The translations under genes were made by a program, and so were the position numbers. From positions 124,001-188,000 of the forward strand of contig CAWIQD010000005.1 of assembly GCA_963837945.1 (NCBI GenBank): a stretch of 64,000 nt of DNA. Reading direction: 5' to 3'. Shown here piece by piece: positions 37,087 to 44,828 of the stretch; the first letter of the stretch is position 1; each line of letters starts with the position of its first letter. This DNA is from CAVUBL01 sp963837945. Lineage in GTDB: Bacteria; Acidobacteriota; Thermoanaerobaculia; Multivoradales; DATKCC01. The notes beneath the pieces were generated by a model that did no database searches, was not told where the DNA came from, and saw only the letters and a list, made by a program, of their open reading frames with translations.

Positions 37087-38487
37087 CTAGCTGACGGGCT
37101 CGGACGGCTCGTAACGCAGGTACGGGTTGTTACGCGCCCGGGTGAGGTAGCGGGAGAGGTCGCGGACCAGGCCGACGGTGGCGGCCTCGGTGGCGGCCGC
37201 CTGCTTGAAGAGGATGAGGGCGGCCACGGCGTGGCGGTGGACGTCGTGGGAGCGGAAGACCGGGTACAGCTCCTCGGCCAGGCGCTTGACCTCGTCGGTC
37301 TGGCCAGCCTGGAGGTGGACCGCTGCCAGGTCGAGGGTGACGAGGGCGTTGTCGAAGGCGCGCTCCTCTTCCGCGAAGATGCTTCGCACCTCACGCAGGG
37401 CCGCCGCGGCCTCGTAGAGCTCCCCAAGGCCCTCGTGGATCCGCCCCTCGAGCCAGCGCCGGCGGATCTGAGTCGAGCGGTCGTCAGGAAAGAGGTCGTA
37501 TTCGGCGCGAATGGTCTCGAGGTATGCGGCCGCCTCGCTGCACTTGCCAGCCTCTGCCAGGGACCAGGCGATGTTGTGCTTCGCCAGCATTGCGGCGTGA
37601 AGGTCGCCGACCTCGGTGAGCAGATCGATCGCGGGCCGGAGCACCTCGACCGCCTGGAGAGGCGAGCCGCTGAAACCCGCTGCGCTTCCGAGCTTGATGA
37701 GAGTCCGGCCCTCGAGCCCGGGTTCATTCAGGCGCCGGTACGTTCCGACGGCCTTCTCCAGGAGGGAAATCGCTTCCGAGAAGCGCGACTGATCGATGCG
37801 CAACGAGGCGAGCAGGCTCTGAGCCTCCGCCCTCTCCGAGGCGCTGCCGGTTCCGCCGTCGAGGAAGTCGAGGCCCGACTGGAGAGCCCGCTCCGCGCCG
37901 AAGAGGTCGCCGGCGATCCTCCGAGCGTTCCCCACCATCGCCCACGCCATGCCCCGCGTGTCGGCCACCAGGCGCCGGCCGTAGAACTCCGGGGCGAGGC
38001 ACTCGGCCACTTCCGCGCTCAGCTCGGCTAGCTCGATGGCGCGGGCCACGTCGCGGAACCCCTCGGACCGGCTCTCCTGACGCAAGGCTTCCGCCAGAGA
38101 CAGGAGCTGATAGCGCTTGCTGGTTCGCACCGCTTCTCTGCGCGCCGCGGGGGGGCGCAGCATGAGCTCAGCCATCAGTGCCGGGACGGCGCTCTCCTCG
38201 GCGAGGATCAGGAGGGCCTTGCGTTCGACACGAAGGCTGTACCTCTCGAGGACAGCCTTCTGCTTCCGATCCTCGAGCGACCTGCCGAGCAACACCTCGG
38301 CGAGCGCTTTGCGGGCCTCGCCGCTCACCTCGAGGACCAGGGACCTGGCGCCGAGGAGGCATGGCAGGCAGGCGGCTCTGAGGTGCTCCTCGACCTGCCG
38401 GTCGCCGTCCGGCGGCAGGGTCCCGGCGAAGAACGCGGCCAACGTCCTCCGGGTGGGGTGGGATCGATCAGTGGCGGTCCTGGTCAT
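37087..38487 (-). CDS. Zinc-finger-like/TPR regulatory protein, intact paralogue of the broken XRE-TPR gene
   Basis: A 466-residue protein starting at ATG 38487 behind GGAGACGGAGG. The N-terminus ('LAAFFAGTLPPDGDRQVEEHLRAACLPCLLGAR', residues 15-47) resembles the zf-HC2/anti-sigma zinc-finger region, though the spacing is HxxxxCxxC instead of HxxxCxxC. The remainder is helical TPR-like repeats ('NARRIAGDLFGAERALQSGLDFL', 'LASLRIDQSRFSEAISLLEKAV', 'HNIAWSLAEAGKCSEAAAYLETI', 'LVTLDLAAVHLQAGQTDEVKRLAEELYPVF'), ending 'ARNNPYLRYEPSEPVS'. The TPR half is closely similar to the pseudogene at 25431-26960, which carries an XRE domain instead. No transmembrane helix is visible, so it is probably cytoplasmic. 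Partner or ligand unknown. Confidence 0.75.
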   Translation of the reverse strand: MTRTATDRSHPTRRTLAAFFAGTLPPDGDRQVEEHLRAACLPCLLGARSLVLEVSGEARKALAEVLLGRSLEDRKQKAVLERYSLRVERKALLILAEESAVPALMAELMLRPPAARREAVRTSKRYQLLSLAEALRQESRSEGFRDVARAIELAELSAEVAECLAPEFYGRRLVADTRGMAWAMVGNARRIAGDLFGAERALQSGLDFLDGGTGSASERAEAQSLLASLRIDQSRFSEAISLLEKAVGTYRRLNEPGLEGRTLIKLGSAAGFSGSPLQAVEVLRPAIDLLTEVGDLHAAMLAKHNIAWSLAEAGKCSEAAAYLETIRAEYDLFPDDRSTQIRRRWLEGRIHEGLGELYEAAAALREVRSIFAEEERAFDNALVTLDLAAVHLQAGQTDEVKRLAEELYPVFRSHDVHRHAVAALILFKQAAATEAATVGLVRDLSRYLTRARNNPYLRYEPSEPVS

Positions 38488-38690
38488 CCTCCGTCTCCTC
38501 TGTGGCGTCGGGCCAGGTGGTGAGCTCCAGCCTATCAGCTCCGCCCCCCGTGGAGGCCCCTTCCAGCGGAGCATTACCCCGCGCCTCCGTTTCTTCGCAC
38601 TTGCCAAACTGAGAACCAAGGCTACATGATAAAGCCATGCGGAGTCCAGGGGGGCAAGCCCCAAGGACGGCAATTCTTCCGGAAAGGAAT

Positions 38691-38727
38691 GAGGCCGGGC
38701 CGGCGTACGAGGCGCCGGCCCGGCCTC
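38691..38727. terminator. Perfect 15-bp GC hairpin, probable terminator
   Basis: GAGGCCGGGCCGGCG pairs perfectly with CGCCGGCCCGGCCTC around a 7-nt loop. It lies 77 nt past the stop of the small minus-strand gene at 38804 and is followed on that strand by ATTCCTTTCC, on the plus strand by TGAATTTATAG. The rest of the 38488-38803 gap shows nothing else. Confidence 0.65.
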
Positions 38728-38803
38728 TGAATTTATAGATACATGGCGATTTGTATGCGGTTGAAGCCGTGGCCAGCCTCGGTTGAACGAGGGATCTTCT
38801 CCG

Positions 38804-39096
38804 TCACTTCGGTCGGCTCGCGGCAGAGCTGGCGGCTCCTTCCGGAGGCCGAGAAGGAGCCTGCGGGGGGGTGACGATCCCATCTGGATCTCCGTACCCA
38901 CCGCTTGGAGCCCAGAGGCTTTCCAGATGGTCCAGGGCTCGGGCCGTCAGGCTCGCCAAGGTCGACAGGGCGCCGAAGCCTCCCGCAGCGACGCCGCCTC
39001 CGTGACGAGGTTGCGCGGCCGCGGGCGCCGGCAAGGCCAGAGACGCCAGCGAGAGGACGAGTACCTGTGTCGGTACGATTCAGTTTTGCGTAACAT
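38804..39096 (-). CDS. Small secreted protein with an apparent frameshift in its signal peptide
   Basis: ATG 39096 follows a near-perfect ribosome-binding site (AGGAGGG, 6 nt). The first frame gives MLRKTESYRHR; a 1-nt change near 39060 moves to 'VLVLSLASLALPAPAAAQPRHGGG', a clear signal-peptide core with AAAQ cleavage. The mature part is 'VAAGGFGALSTLASLTARALDHLESLWAPSGGYGDPDGIVTPPQ...SAASRPK', about 65 residues, ending at 38804. Without the indel there is no ATG, GTG or TTG start in the secreted frame. No family is recognised. The strong ribosome-binding site, signal peptide and downstream terminator together suggest a real, expressed gene. Confidence 0.5.
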
Positions 39097-39320
39097 CGAC
39101 ATCCCTCCTATGGAGGCGGGTCGGAGGGTGGCCACTTCGGCCGCGCCCGCCCGCCGAGTCTGTAGAGGCGTCGCCTCGGCGGGCCCTGGCGACCGGTGTC
39201 GCCTGGCGGCGGAAGAGCGGGGAGAGCCTCCCCGGTCGGGCTCCACCGTGGGTCCGGAGACGGCGCAGGTTTTGCACCTGGGAAAGTCGCTTACGGCCAT
39301 ACGATCCCAGGGAGTTGATG

Positions 39321-39929
39321 ATGGCAACAGACGATCGGCTGGTAGAGTACCGGAAGAAGCGGGACTTCGGCAGGACCACCGAGCCGGACGGCGGTGGCGG
39401 CGGCGGATCGGCGGCGGGCGACGCCCCGAGGTTCGTCGTCCAGAAGCACGACGCGAGCTCGCTCCACTACGACTTCCGGCTGGAGATCGACGGCATCCTG
39501 GCCTCCTGGGCCGTGCCCAAGGGCCCGTCGACCGACCCTCGGGAGAAGCGCCTGGCCGTGCGCACCGAGGACCACCCCCTCGACTACATCGACTTCGAGG
39601 GCGTCATCCCGGCCGACGAGTACGGCGGCGGAAGCGTGATCGTGTGGGACCGCGGCACCTACCGCAACCTCAAGGAAGACGACGAAGGCGACGACGCTCC
39701 CTCGATGTCCGAGGCGCTCGAGGACGGGCACCTGACCGTCTGGCTCGACGGGGAGAAGCTTCGCGGCGGCTACGCGCTCACCCAGACGAAGATGCGCGGC
39801 GACCCGAAGAACTGGTTGCTGGTCAAGATGGACGACGCGGAGGCCGACGCCCGCCGCAACCCGACCAGCACCGAGCCGAAATCGGTGCTCTCCGGCAAGA
39901 CCGTCGAGGAGGTCGCCGCCGATGGCTGA
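39321..39929 (+). CDS. Stand-alone LigD 3'-phosphoesterase domain protein
   Basis: A 202-residue protein; ATG 39321 has GGAG at 6 nt. After a Gly-rich linker (GGGGGGSAAG, residues 28-37) it shows LigD phosphoesterase motifs: 'RFVVQKHDASSLHYDFRLEIDGILASWAVPKGPS' (metal-binding His and Asp) and 'HPLDYIDFEGVIPADEYGGGSVIVWDRGTY', then 'TQTKMRGDPKNWLLVK'. In Mycobacterium and Pseudomonas LigD this domain trims 3' ends during Ku-dependent end joining. Here it is a separate gene overlapping the polymerase-domain gene by 8 nt. No ATP-ligase domain and no Ku are in the window. Confidence 0.9.
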   Translation: MATDDRLVEYRKKRDFGRTTEPDGGGGGGSAAGDAPRFVVQKHDASSLHYDFRLEIDGILASWAVPKGPSTDPREKRLAVRTEDHPLDYIDFEGVIPADEYGGGSVIVWDRGTYRNLKEDDEGDDAPSMSEALEDGHLTVWLDGEKLRGGYALTQTKMRGDPKNWLLVKMDDAEADARRNPTSTEPKSVLSGKTVEEVAADG

Positions 39930-40830
39930 GACGATCGAGCTCGACGGCCGCACCATCGAGCTCTCGCACACCGACAAGGTCCTGTTCCCGGACGCCGGGG
40001 TCACCAAGGGCGACCTGGTCGAGTACTACCGGCGCATCGCCCCGACGATGCTCCCGCACCTGGCCGGCCGGCCGGTCTCGATGCACCGCTTCCCGGACGG
40101 CATCGACGGCAAGTCCTTCTTCCAGAAGGACGCTCCGGACTACTTCCCGGACTGGATCCACACCGAGGAGATCGCGAAGGAGGGCGGCTCGGTGACCCAC
40201 GTGGTCTGCGACGACGCGGCGACCCTCGTCTACCTCGCGAACCAGGCCTGCATCACCCCGCACGTCTGGCTCTCCCGGATCGACGACCTCGATCGCCCCG
40301 ACCGCATGATCTTCGACCTCGACCCGTCGGGCGACGACCCCGCGCGCAACCGGAGGGAGGTGCGGCGCGCGGCCCGTCGGGTGCACGACGGGCTCGACGC
40401 CCTGGGGCTGCCGGCGTATCTCATGACCACCGGCTCGAAGGGGTTCCACGTGGTCGTGCCGCTCCGCCGCGAGGCGGGCTTCGACGAGGTCCGGGACTTC
40501 GCCCACCGTTTCGCCCGCCGCCTCGCCGCCGATGACCCGGAGCACCTGACGGTCGAGCAGCGCAAGTCGAAGCGCGCGGGGCGGGTGTTCCTCGACTATC
40601 TCCGCAACGGCTACGCCCAGACCGCCGTCGCCCCGTACTCGGTGCGCGCCCGCCCGGGAGCGCCGGTCGCGACGCCGGTCGGCTGGGCCGAGCTCGACGG
40701 CCTCGACCCGCGGCGCTTCACGCTTCGGAACCTCTTCCGGCGCCTGGCCCGGAAGGACGATCCCTGGTCCGACATCGGCCGGCACGCGAGCAGCCTGGCG
40801 AGCGCGCGAGACGAGCTCGGCGACGACTGA
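39922..40830 (+). CDS. LigD-type primase-polymerase domain protein
   Basis: A 302-residue protein of the archaeo-eukaryotic primase/LigD polymerase family: 'LSHTDKVLFPDAGVTKGDLVEYYRRIAPTMLPHLAGRPVSMHRFPDGID', 'FFQKDAPDYFPDWI', the metal-binding 'IFDLDPSGDD' and 'LMTTGSKGFHVVVPL', and 'RVFLDYLRNGYAQTAVAPYSVRARPGAPVATPV'. It adds nucleotides, preferably ribonucleotides, at broken ends in bacterial NHEJ. Its ATG lies inside the end of the phosphoesterase gene (8-nt overlap), so the two LigD activities are co-translated but not fused. Ligase function must come from elsewhere. Confidence 0.93.
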   Translation: MAETIELDGRTIELSHTDKVLFPDAGVTKGDLVEYYRRIAPTMLPHLAGRPVSMHRFPDGIDGKSFFQKDAPDYFPDWIHTEEIAKEGGSVTHVVCDDAATLVYLANQACITPHVWLSRIDDLDRPDRMIFDLDPSGDDPARNRREVRRAARRVHDGLDALGLPAYLMTTGSKGFHVVVPLRREAGFDEVRDFAHRFARRLAADDPEHLTVEQRKSKRAGRVFLDYLRNGYAQTAVAPYSVRARPGAPVATPVGWAELDGLDPRRFTLRNLFRRLARKDDPWSDIGRHASSLASARDELGDD

Positions 40831-40890
40831 ACCGCCCCGGCGGCCCGGAACCGCCCTTGCATCCACCGGTCGTCGGAGAAGGAACCCGCC

Positions 40891-41700
40891 ATGCCCGAGC
40901 TTCCCGACGTCGAGGTCTTCAAGCGCTACCTCGATTCGACCGCCCTCCACCAGGAGATCGAGAAGGTCCACGTGCTGGACGGCGGCGACGTGCTCGAGGA
41001 CCTCTCGCCCCAGCGCCTGCGCGACACCCTCGCCGGGCGCGAGCTCGCGTCGACCCGGCGCCACGGCAAGTGGCTCTTCGCCTCCACCGGCGGGGACGGC
41101 GATGCGCCCTGGCTGGTGCTCCACTTCGGGATGACCGGCTTCCTTCGGTACTACGAGCACGAGGACAAGGCGCCCGAGCACGTCCGCCTGCTCCTCGACT
41201 TCGCCGACGGCTACCACCTGGCCTACGACGACCAGCGCAAGCTCGGCCAGGTCCGGCTGGTCGACTCGCCCGACGACTTCATCGAGGAGCGGGGGCTGGG
41301 CCCCGACGCCGCCGCCATCGAGCGCGAGACCTTTCGCGAGCGGGTCGGCGAGCGCCACGGCGCGATCAAGTCGGTGCTGATGAACCAGGAGGTCCTCGCC
41401 GGGATCGGCAACGAGTACTCGGACGAGATCCTGTTCCAGGCCCGGATCCACCCGCAGACGAAGGCCGGCGACCTGACTCCCGATCAGCTCGACGAGCTCC
41501 ACGCCAAGATGGGCGAGGTGTTGCGGGCGGCGATCGACGCCGGGGTCGACCGCGAGCGGTTCCCCGAGAGCTTCCTCGACCGCCGGCGCGAGAAGGGCGC
41601 CCCCTGCCCGGGTTGCGGCGGCGAGATCGCCACCGTGGAGGTCTCCGGCCGCACCGCGTACTATTGCCCGAAGTGCCAGTCTCGAAACGGATCCTCCTGA
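40891..41700 (+). CDS. mutM: Formamidopyrimidine-DNA glycosylase (Fpg/Nei family)
   Basis: A 269-residue DNA glycosylase/AP lyase: N-terminal MPELPDVE with catalytic Pro2 and Glu3 (Glu6 of classical Fpg is Asp here), the beta-hairpin Lys in 'TRRHGKWLF', the H2TH region 'IKSVLMNQEVLAGIGNEYSDEILFQARIHP', and a C-terminal zinc finger 'CPGCGGEIATVEVSGRTAYYCPKCQ'. It excises oxidised bases such as 8-oxoguanine. It could be an Nei-like variant; substrate range cannot be read from sequence. It follows the LigD-domain genes by 60 nt on the same strand, forming a DNA-repair cluster. Confidence 0.92.
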   Translation: MPELPDVEVFKRYLDSTALHQEIEKVHVLDGGDVLEDLSPQRLRDTLAGRELASTRRHGKWLFASTGGDGDAPWLVLHFGMTGFLRYYEHEDKAPEHVRLLLDFADGYHLAYDDQRKLGQVRLVDSPDDFIEERGLGPDAAAIERETFRERVGERHGAIKSVLMNQEVLAGIGNEYSDEILFQARIHPQTKAGDLTPDQLDELHAKMGEVLRAAIDAGVDRERFPESFLDRRREKGAPCPGCGGEIATVEVSGRTAYYCPKCQSRNGSS

Positions 41701-41867
41701 GGGCCCCCGAGGCCGGGGGCGCGCTGCTCGCCGCGCTCTCCCTCTGCGCGGCGCTCCTCGCCGCGCCCGCCTCCTCCGGCCAGGCCGCCCGGCCCGGCGT
41801 CCAGCGCTCGCGCTGGTGGGACGAGGTGGACCTCGGTGATCGGACGCTCCGCAACGAGCGCTGGTAG
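41673..41867 (+). CDS. Very small secreted protein overlapping the end of mutM
   Basis: A 64-residue frame from GTG 41673, overlapping the mutM 3' end by 28 nt. Residues 3-36 form a signal peptide (SKRILLRAPEAGG, hydrophobic ALLAALSLCAALLAA, PASSGQA). The mature part is only 'RPGVQRSRWWDEVDLGDRTLRNERW'. 'RWWDE' recalls the start of Spy/CpxP-like periplasmic proteins, and after the TAG another frame continues 'ALHCVDRLRKQV', so it may be the 5' end of a longer gene cut by an indel or nonsense change. No other evidence supports expression. Confidence 0.35.
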   Translation: MPVSKRILLRAPEAGGALLAALSLCAALLAAPASSGQAARPGVQRSRWWDEVDLGDRTLRNERW

Positions 41868-42051
41868 CGGGCGCTCCACTGCGTCGACCGCCTCCGCAAG
41901 CAGGTCTCCACGACGAGCTGATACGAGCCCGACCTCGGCGATCGTCCCGCACCCGAGGCCGCCGGCCTACCCGAGCGGGTGTTTCGGTGGCTCGCCCCGG
42001 CGCGCGAGCATGGCCGGCGGAGGCGCCGCTCGCCTCCCGGGAGGTTCCGCC

Positions 42052-43185
42052 ATGCGCGAGCTCGTCGACGGCTGCACCGCCATCGTCCGGGGGGCCCTGG
42101 CCGCCGGTTGCGATTTCTTCGCCGGCTACCCGATCACCCCGGCGTCGCCGATCCTGATGGAGATGATGCGCGAGCTGCCGCGGCGCGGCGGGGTGGCGAT
42201 CCAGGGCGAGGACGAGATCGCCTCGATCGGCATGTGCATCGGAGCGACGCTCGCCGGCTCCCGCGCGATGACCGCCACCAGCGGGCCGGGGATCAGCCTC
42301 TACAGCGAGCAGATCGGCCTCGCGATCATGGGCGAGGTGCCGCTGGTGATCGTCGACGTGCAGCGCCTGGGGCCGGCCACCGGCGGGGCCACGACGGTCG
42401 GCCAGGGCGACGTCCAGTTCGTCCGCTGGGGGACCTCGGGCGGCTACCCGGTGATCGTCCTGGCGCCGTCGTCGATCCCCGAGTGCCACCGCTTGACCGT
42501 CCGCGCCTTCGAGCTCGCCGAGCGCTTCCGCTGCCCGGTCTTCCTGCTCGCGGACAAGGAGCTCGGCCTGACCCTGGGGACGGTCGACCAGGCCGCCTGG
42601 AGCGAGGTCGCGCCGCCGTCCCGGAGGCGCGCGGCCTCTCCGGCGGGGGAGAGCACCGGCCCGCCGTACCGCTACGACCCGCCGGACGGCGTGCCGCCGC
42701 TCCGGCCCTACGGCGGCGACGGGACGGTGCGCTTCACCGGCTCGACTCACGACGAGGGCGCCTGGATCACCAAGGACCCGGCGACGATCGACGCCCTGAA
42801 CCGCCACCTGATCGCCAAGATCGAGGAACACCGCGACGAGATCGAGATGGTGACCCTGGACCTCGAGCCCGGCGCCCGGACCCTATGGATCGCCTATGGC
42901 ATCACCGCCGGGGCCGTGCGCGCGGCCGTGGCCCGCGCCCGGAGCTCGGGCCGCGAGGTCTCCTCGGCCGTCGTCCAGAGCCTCTGGCCGGTGCCCGAGA
43001 CCGCCCTGGCGGCGGCCCTGGAGGGGATCGAGCGGGTGGTCGTCGCCGAGCTCAACCCCGGCCAGTACCGGCGCGAGATCGAACGCCTCGCGGGCGGCCT
43101 CGCCCGCCGGCCCGAGGTCGTCGGGCTCCACCGCCTGGACGGCGGCCTGATCACTCCGGACCAGCTCCTGGAGACCCTCCCTTGA
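42052..43185 (+). CDS. korA: 2-oxoacid:ferredoxin oxidoreductase, alpha subunit
   Basis: A 377-residue protein; ATG 42052 has GGGAGGT at a suitable distance (an upstream ATG at 42010 is in frame but lacks one). Signatures: 'AAGCDFFAGYPITPASPILMEMM', 'IQGEDEIASIGMCIGATLAGSRAMTATSGPGISLYSEQIGLA', 'VDVQRLGPATGGATTVGQGDVQF', 'FLLADKELGLTLG', then the C-terminal transketolase-like domain ('VVQSLWPVPETALAAALEGIERVVVAELNPGQYRREI'). This is the KGOR/VOR-type alpha chain. With the next gene it would interconvert a 2-oxoacid (most likely 2-oxoglutarate) and its acyl-CoA plus CO2 with ferredoxin. The gamma domain is absent here and lies in the beta gene. Confidence 0.9.
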   Translation: MRELVDGCTAIVRGALAAGCDFFAGYPITPASPILMEMMRELPRRGGVAIQGEDEIASIGMCIGATLAGSRAMTATSGPGISLYSEQIGLAIMGEVPLVIVDVQRLGPATGGATTVGQGDVQFVRWGTSGGYPVIVLAPSSIPECHRLTVRAFELAERFRCPVFLLADKELGLTLGTVDQAAWSEVAPPSRRRAASPAGESTGPPYRYDPPDGVPPLRPYGGDGTVRFTGSTHDEGAWITKDPATIDALNRHLIAKIEEHRDEIEMVTLDLEPGARTLWIAYGITAGAVRAAVARARSSGREVSSAVVQSLWPVPETALAAALEGIERVVVAELNPGQYRREIERLAGGLARRPEVVGLHRLDGGLITPDQLLETLP

Positions 43186-44576
43186 CCACCACCTTCACCC
43201 CGCTCGCGACCTACCGCAACGAGCGCCCGTACCCCTTCTGCCCGGGCTGCGGCCACCACGCGATCCTCGACGCCCTCGACCGCGCCCTGGTCGCGCTCGA
43301 GCTCGACCCGAGCCGGGTCGTCCTGGTGAGCGACATCGGCTGCTCCGGCCTCTCGGACCAGTACTTCGCGACCAGCGCGCTCCACGGCCTCCACGGCCGG
43401 AGCCTGACCTACGCCACGGGGATCAAGCTCGCCCGCCCCGAGCTCACCGTGATCGTCCTCCTGGGCGACGGCGGCACCGGCATCGGCGGTGCCCACTTCC
43501 TCGCCGCCGCGCGCCGCAACGTCGGGGTCAAGACGCTGGTCTTCAACAACTTCAACTTCGGCATGACCGGCGGCCAGCACTCGGCGACCACGCCGACGGG
43601 TGCGATCACCTCCACGACGCCGGCCGGCAGCCTCGAGCGCCCGCTCGACCTGTGTGCCACGGCGGCGGTCAACGGCGCGGCCTACGCCTGGCGCGGCACG
43701 AGCTTCGACGCCGAGCTCCCCGAGCGGATCGCCGAGGCGGTCCGTACCCCCGGCTTCGCCCTGCTCGACGTCTGGGAGCTCTGCACCGCCTTCTTCGTGC
43801 CCGCCAACCGGGCTTCGAAGCGGACGCTGGGCGAGATCCTCGAGCGCCTGGGCTTCGCCACCGGCGTCGTCGCCCGGCGCGAGGCGAGCGACTTCTCCGA
43901 GGCCTACCGCTGGGCCCACGCCGGCGACCTGGGCGGCGACCTGACCGACGACTCGGTCACCCCGTGCCTGCTCGAGCCCCGGTTTCGGGTCGCCCTCGAC
44001 CGTCCGATCCGCCTGGTCGCGGCCGGCTCGGCGGGCGACCGGGTGCGCTCGGCGGTGCGCCTCGTCGCCCGGGCGGGCGTCCTCTCCGGGCTCTGGGCGA
44101 GCCAGCGGGACGACTATCCGGTGACCGTCAAGACCGGCCACAGCCTCTCGGAGCTCGTCCTCTCTCCGGAGCCGATCGAGTACTCGGGCATCGAGCGGCC
44201 GGACGTGCTCCTGGTGCTCTCCGAGATCGGACGGATGAAGGCGGCGCCGTACCTCGCGCGGATGAGCGAGGAGGGCGTGGTCTTCACGCTGCCGGAGCTC
44301 GCCGGCGCCGCGGGCCTCGCGACCCGCGCCCGCGTGGTGGTGCTCGATCCGGCGGCGATGCCCCGGGGGCTCGCCAAGACCCATCTCGCCCTGGCCGCGA
44401 TCGGTGGGGCGGTCCGGGAGCTGGGGCTGCTGCCGGAGGCGGCGCTCGAGGAGGCGGTCCGGCGCGGGCCGGCGGCGCACGCCGAGCGCAACCTCGAGGC
44501 GCTCGGCGCGCTAACCTTGGGCGAGTCTCGCGCAGAGACGCAGAGGCGCAGGGCGGAGTCGGCGAAGGTCCATTGA
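43182..44576 (+). CDS. korB: 2-oxoacid:ferredoxin oxidoreductase, fused beta-gamma subunit
   Basis: A 464-residue protein starting at TTG 43182, which overlaps the alpha stop (TTGA); no ATG or GTG suits. Residues 1-280 are the beta subunit: 'YPFCPGCGHHAILDAL', 'VLVSDIGCSGLSDQYF', ThDP motif 'VIVLLGDGGTGIGGAHFLAAARRNVGVKTLVFNNFNFGMTGGQ'. Residues about 290-450 are a gamma domain ('IRLVAAGSAGDRVRSAVRLVARAGVLSGLWASQRDDYPVTVKTGHSLSELVLSPEPIEYSGIERPDVLLVLSE'), normally a separate chain. The tail 'SRAETQRRRAESAKVH' is encoded by a CGCAGAGACGCAGAGGCGCAG repeat and is probably not functional. The complex needs ferredoxin; the formate dehydrogenase next door could share reducing equivalents. Confidence 0.88.
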   Translation: MTTTFTPLATYRNERPYPFCPGCGHHAILDALDRALVALELDPSRVVLVSDIGCSGLSDQYFATSALHGLHGRSLTYATGIKLARPELTVIVLLGDGGTGIGGAHFLAAARRNVGVKTLVFNNFNFGMTGGQHSATTPTGAITSTTPAGSLERPLDLCATAAVNGAAYAWRGTSFDAELPERIAEAVRTPGFALLDVWELCTAFFVPANRASKRTLGEILERLGFATGVVARREASDFSEAYRWAHAGDLGGDLTDDSVTPCLLEPRFRVALDRPIRLVAAGSAGDRVRSAVRLVARAGVLSGLWASQRDDYPVTVKTGHSLSELVLSPEPIEYSGIERPDVLLVLSEIGRMKAAPYLARMSEEGVVFTLPELAGAAGLATRARVVVLDPAAMPRGLAKTHLALAAIGGAVRELGLLPEAALEEAVRRGPAAHAERNLEALGALTLGESRAETQRRRAESAKVH

Positions 44577-44735
44577 CGAGACGGAGGATTCCGTCCTTGA
44601 TCCGATGGGCACGGAAGCTTAGGAGCCGCAGGTGGACTTCGTATGACGCATCAACAGCGTCCCCGTAGACGCCGTTCTCCTGGGCCCCGCCCCTCGATCG
44701 CCGTTCTCTGCGTCTCTGCGCCTCTGCGCGAAGAT
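44525..44735. repeat. Inverted CGCAGAG-type repeats flanking a 150-nt intergenic segment
   Basis: The left copy at 44529-44550 (GCGCAGAGACGCAGAGGCGC) lies inside the korB 3' end. The right copy at about 44705-44730 (TCTCTGCGTCTCTGCGCC) is in the opposite orientation. This short motif is a dispersed repeat I recall from many unrelated genomes. The segment between contains no gene. Together they look like a small non-coding repeat element inserted at the end of korB. Confidence 0.6.
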
Positions 44736-44828
44736 GTAGTTTGTCGTGTACGTCGAGATTTCTAGGCACGGGAAGATCTGCCTCCCGCGGTCGCCGTCTG
44801 AGCCCCCGTGTTAGGATTTTCAACGCTG

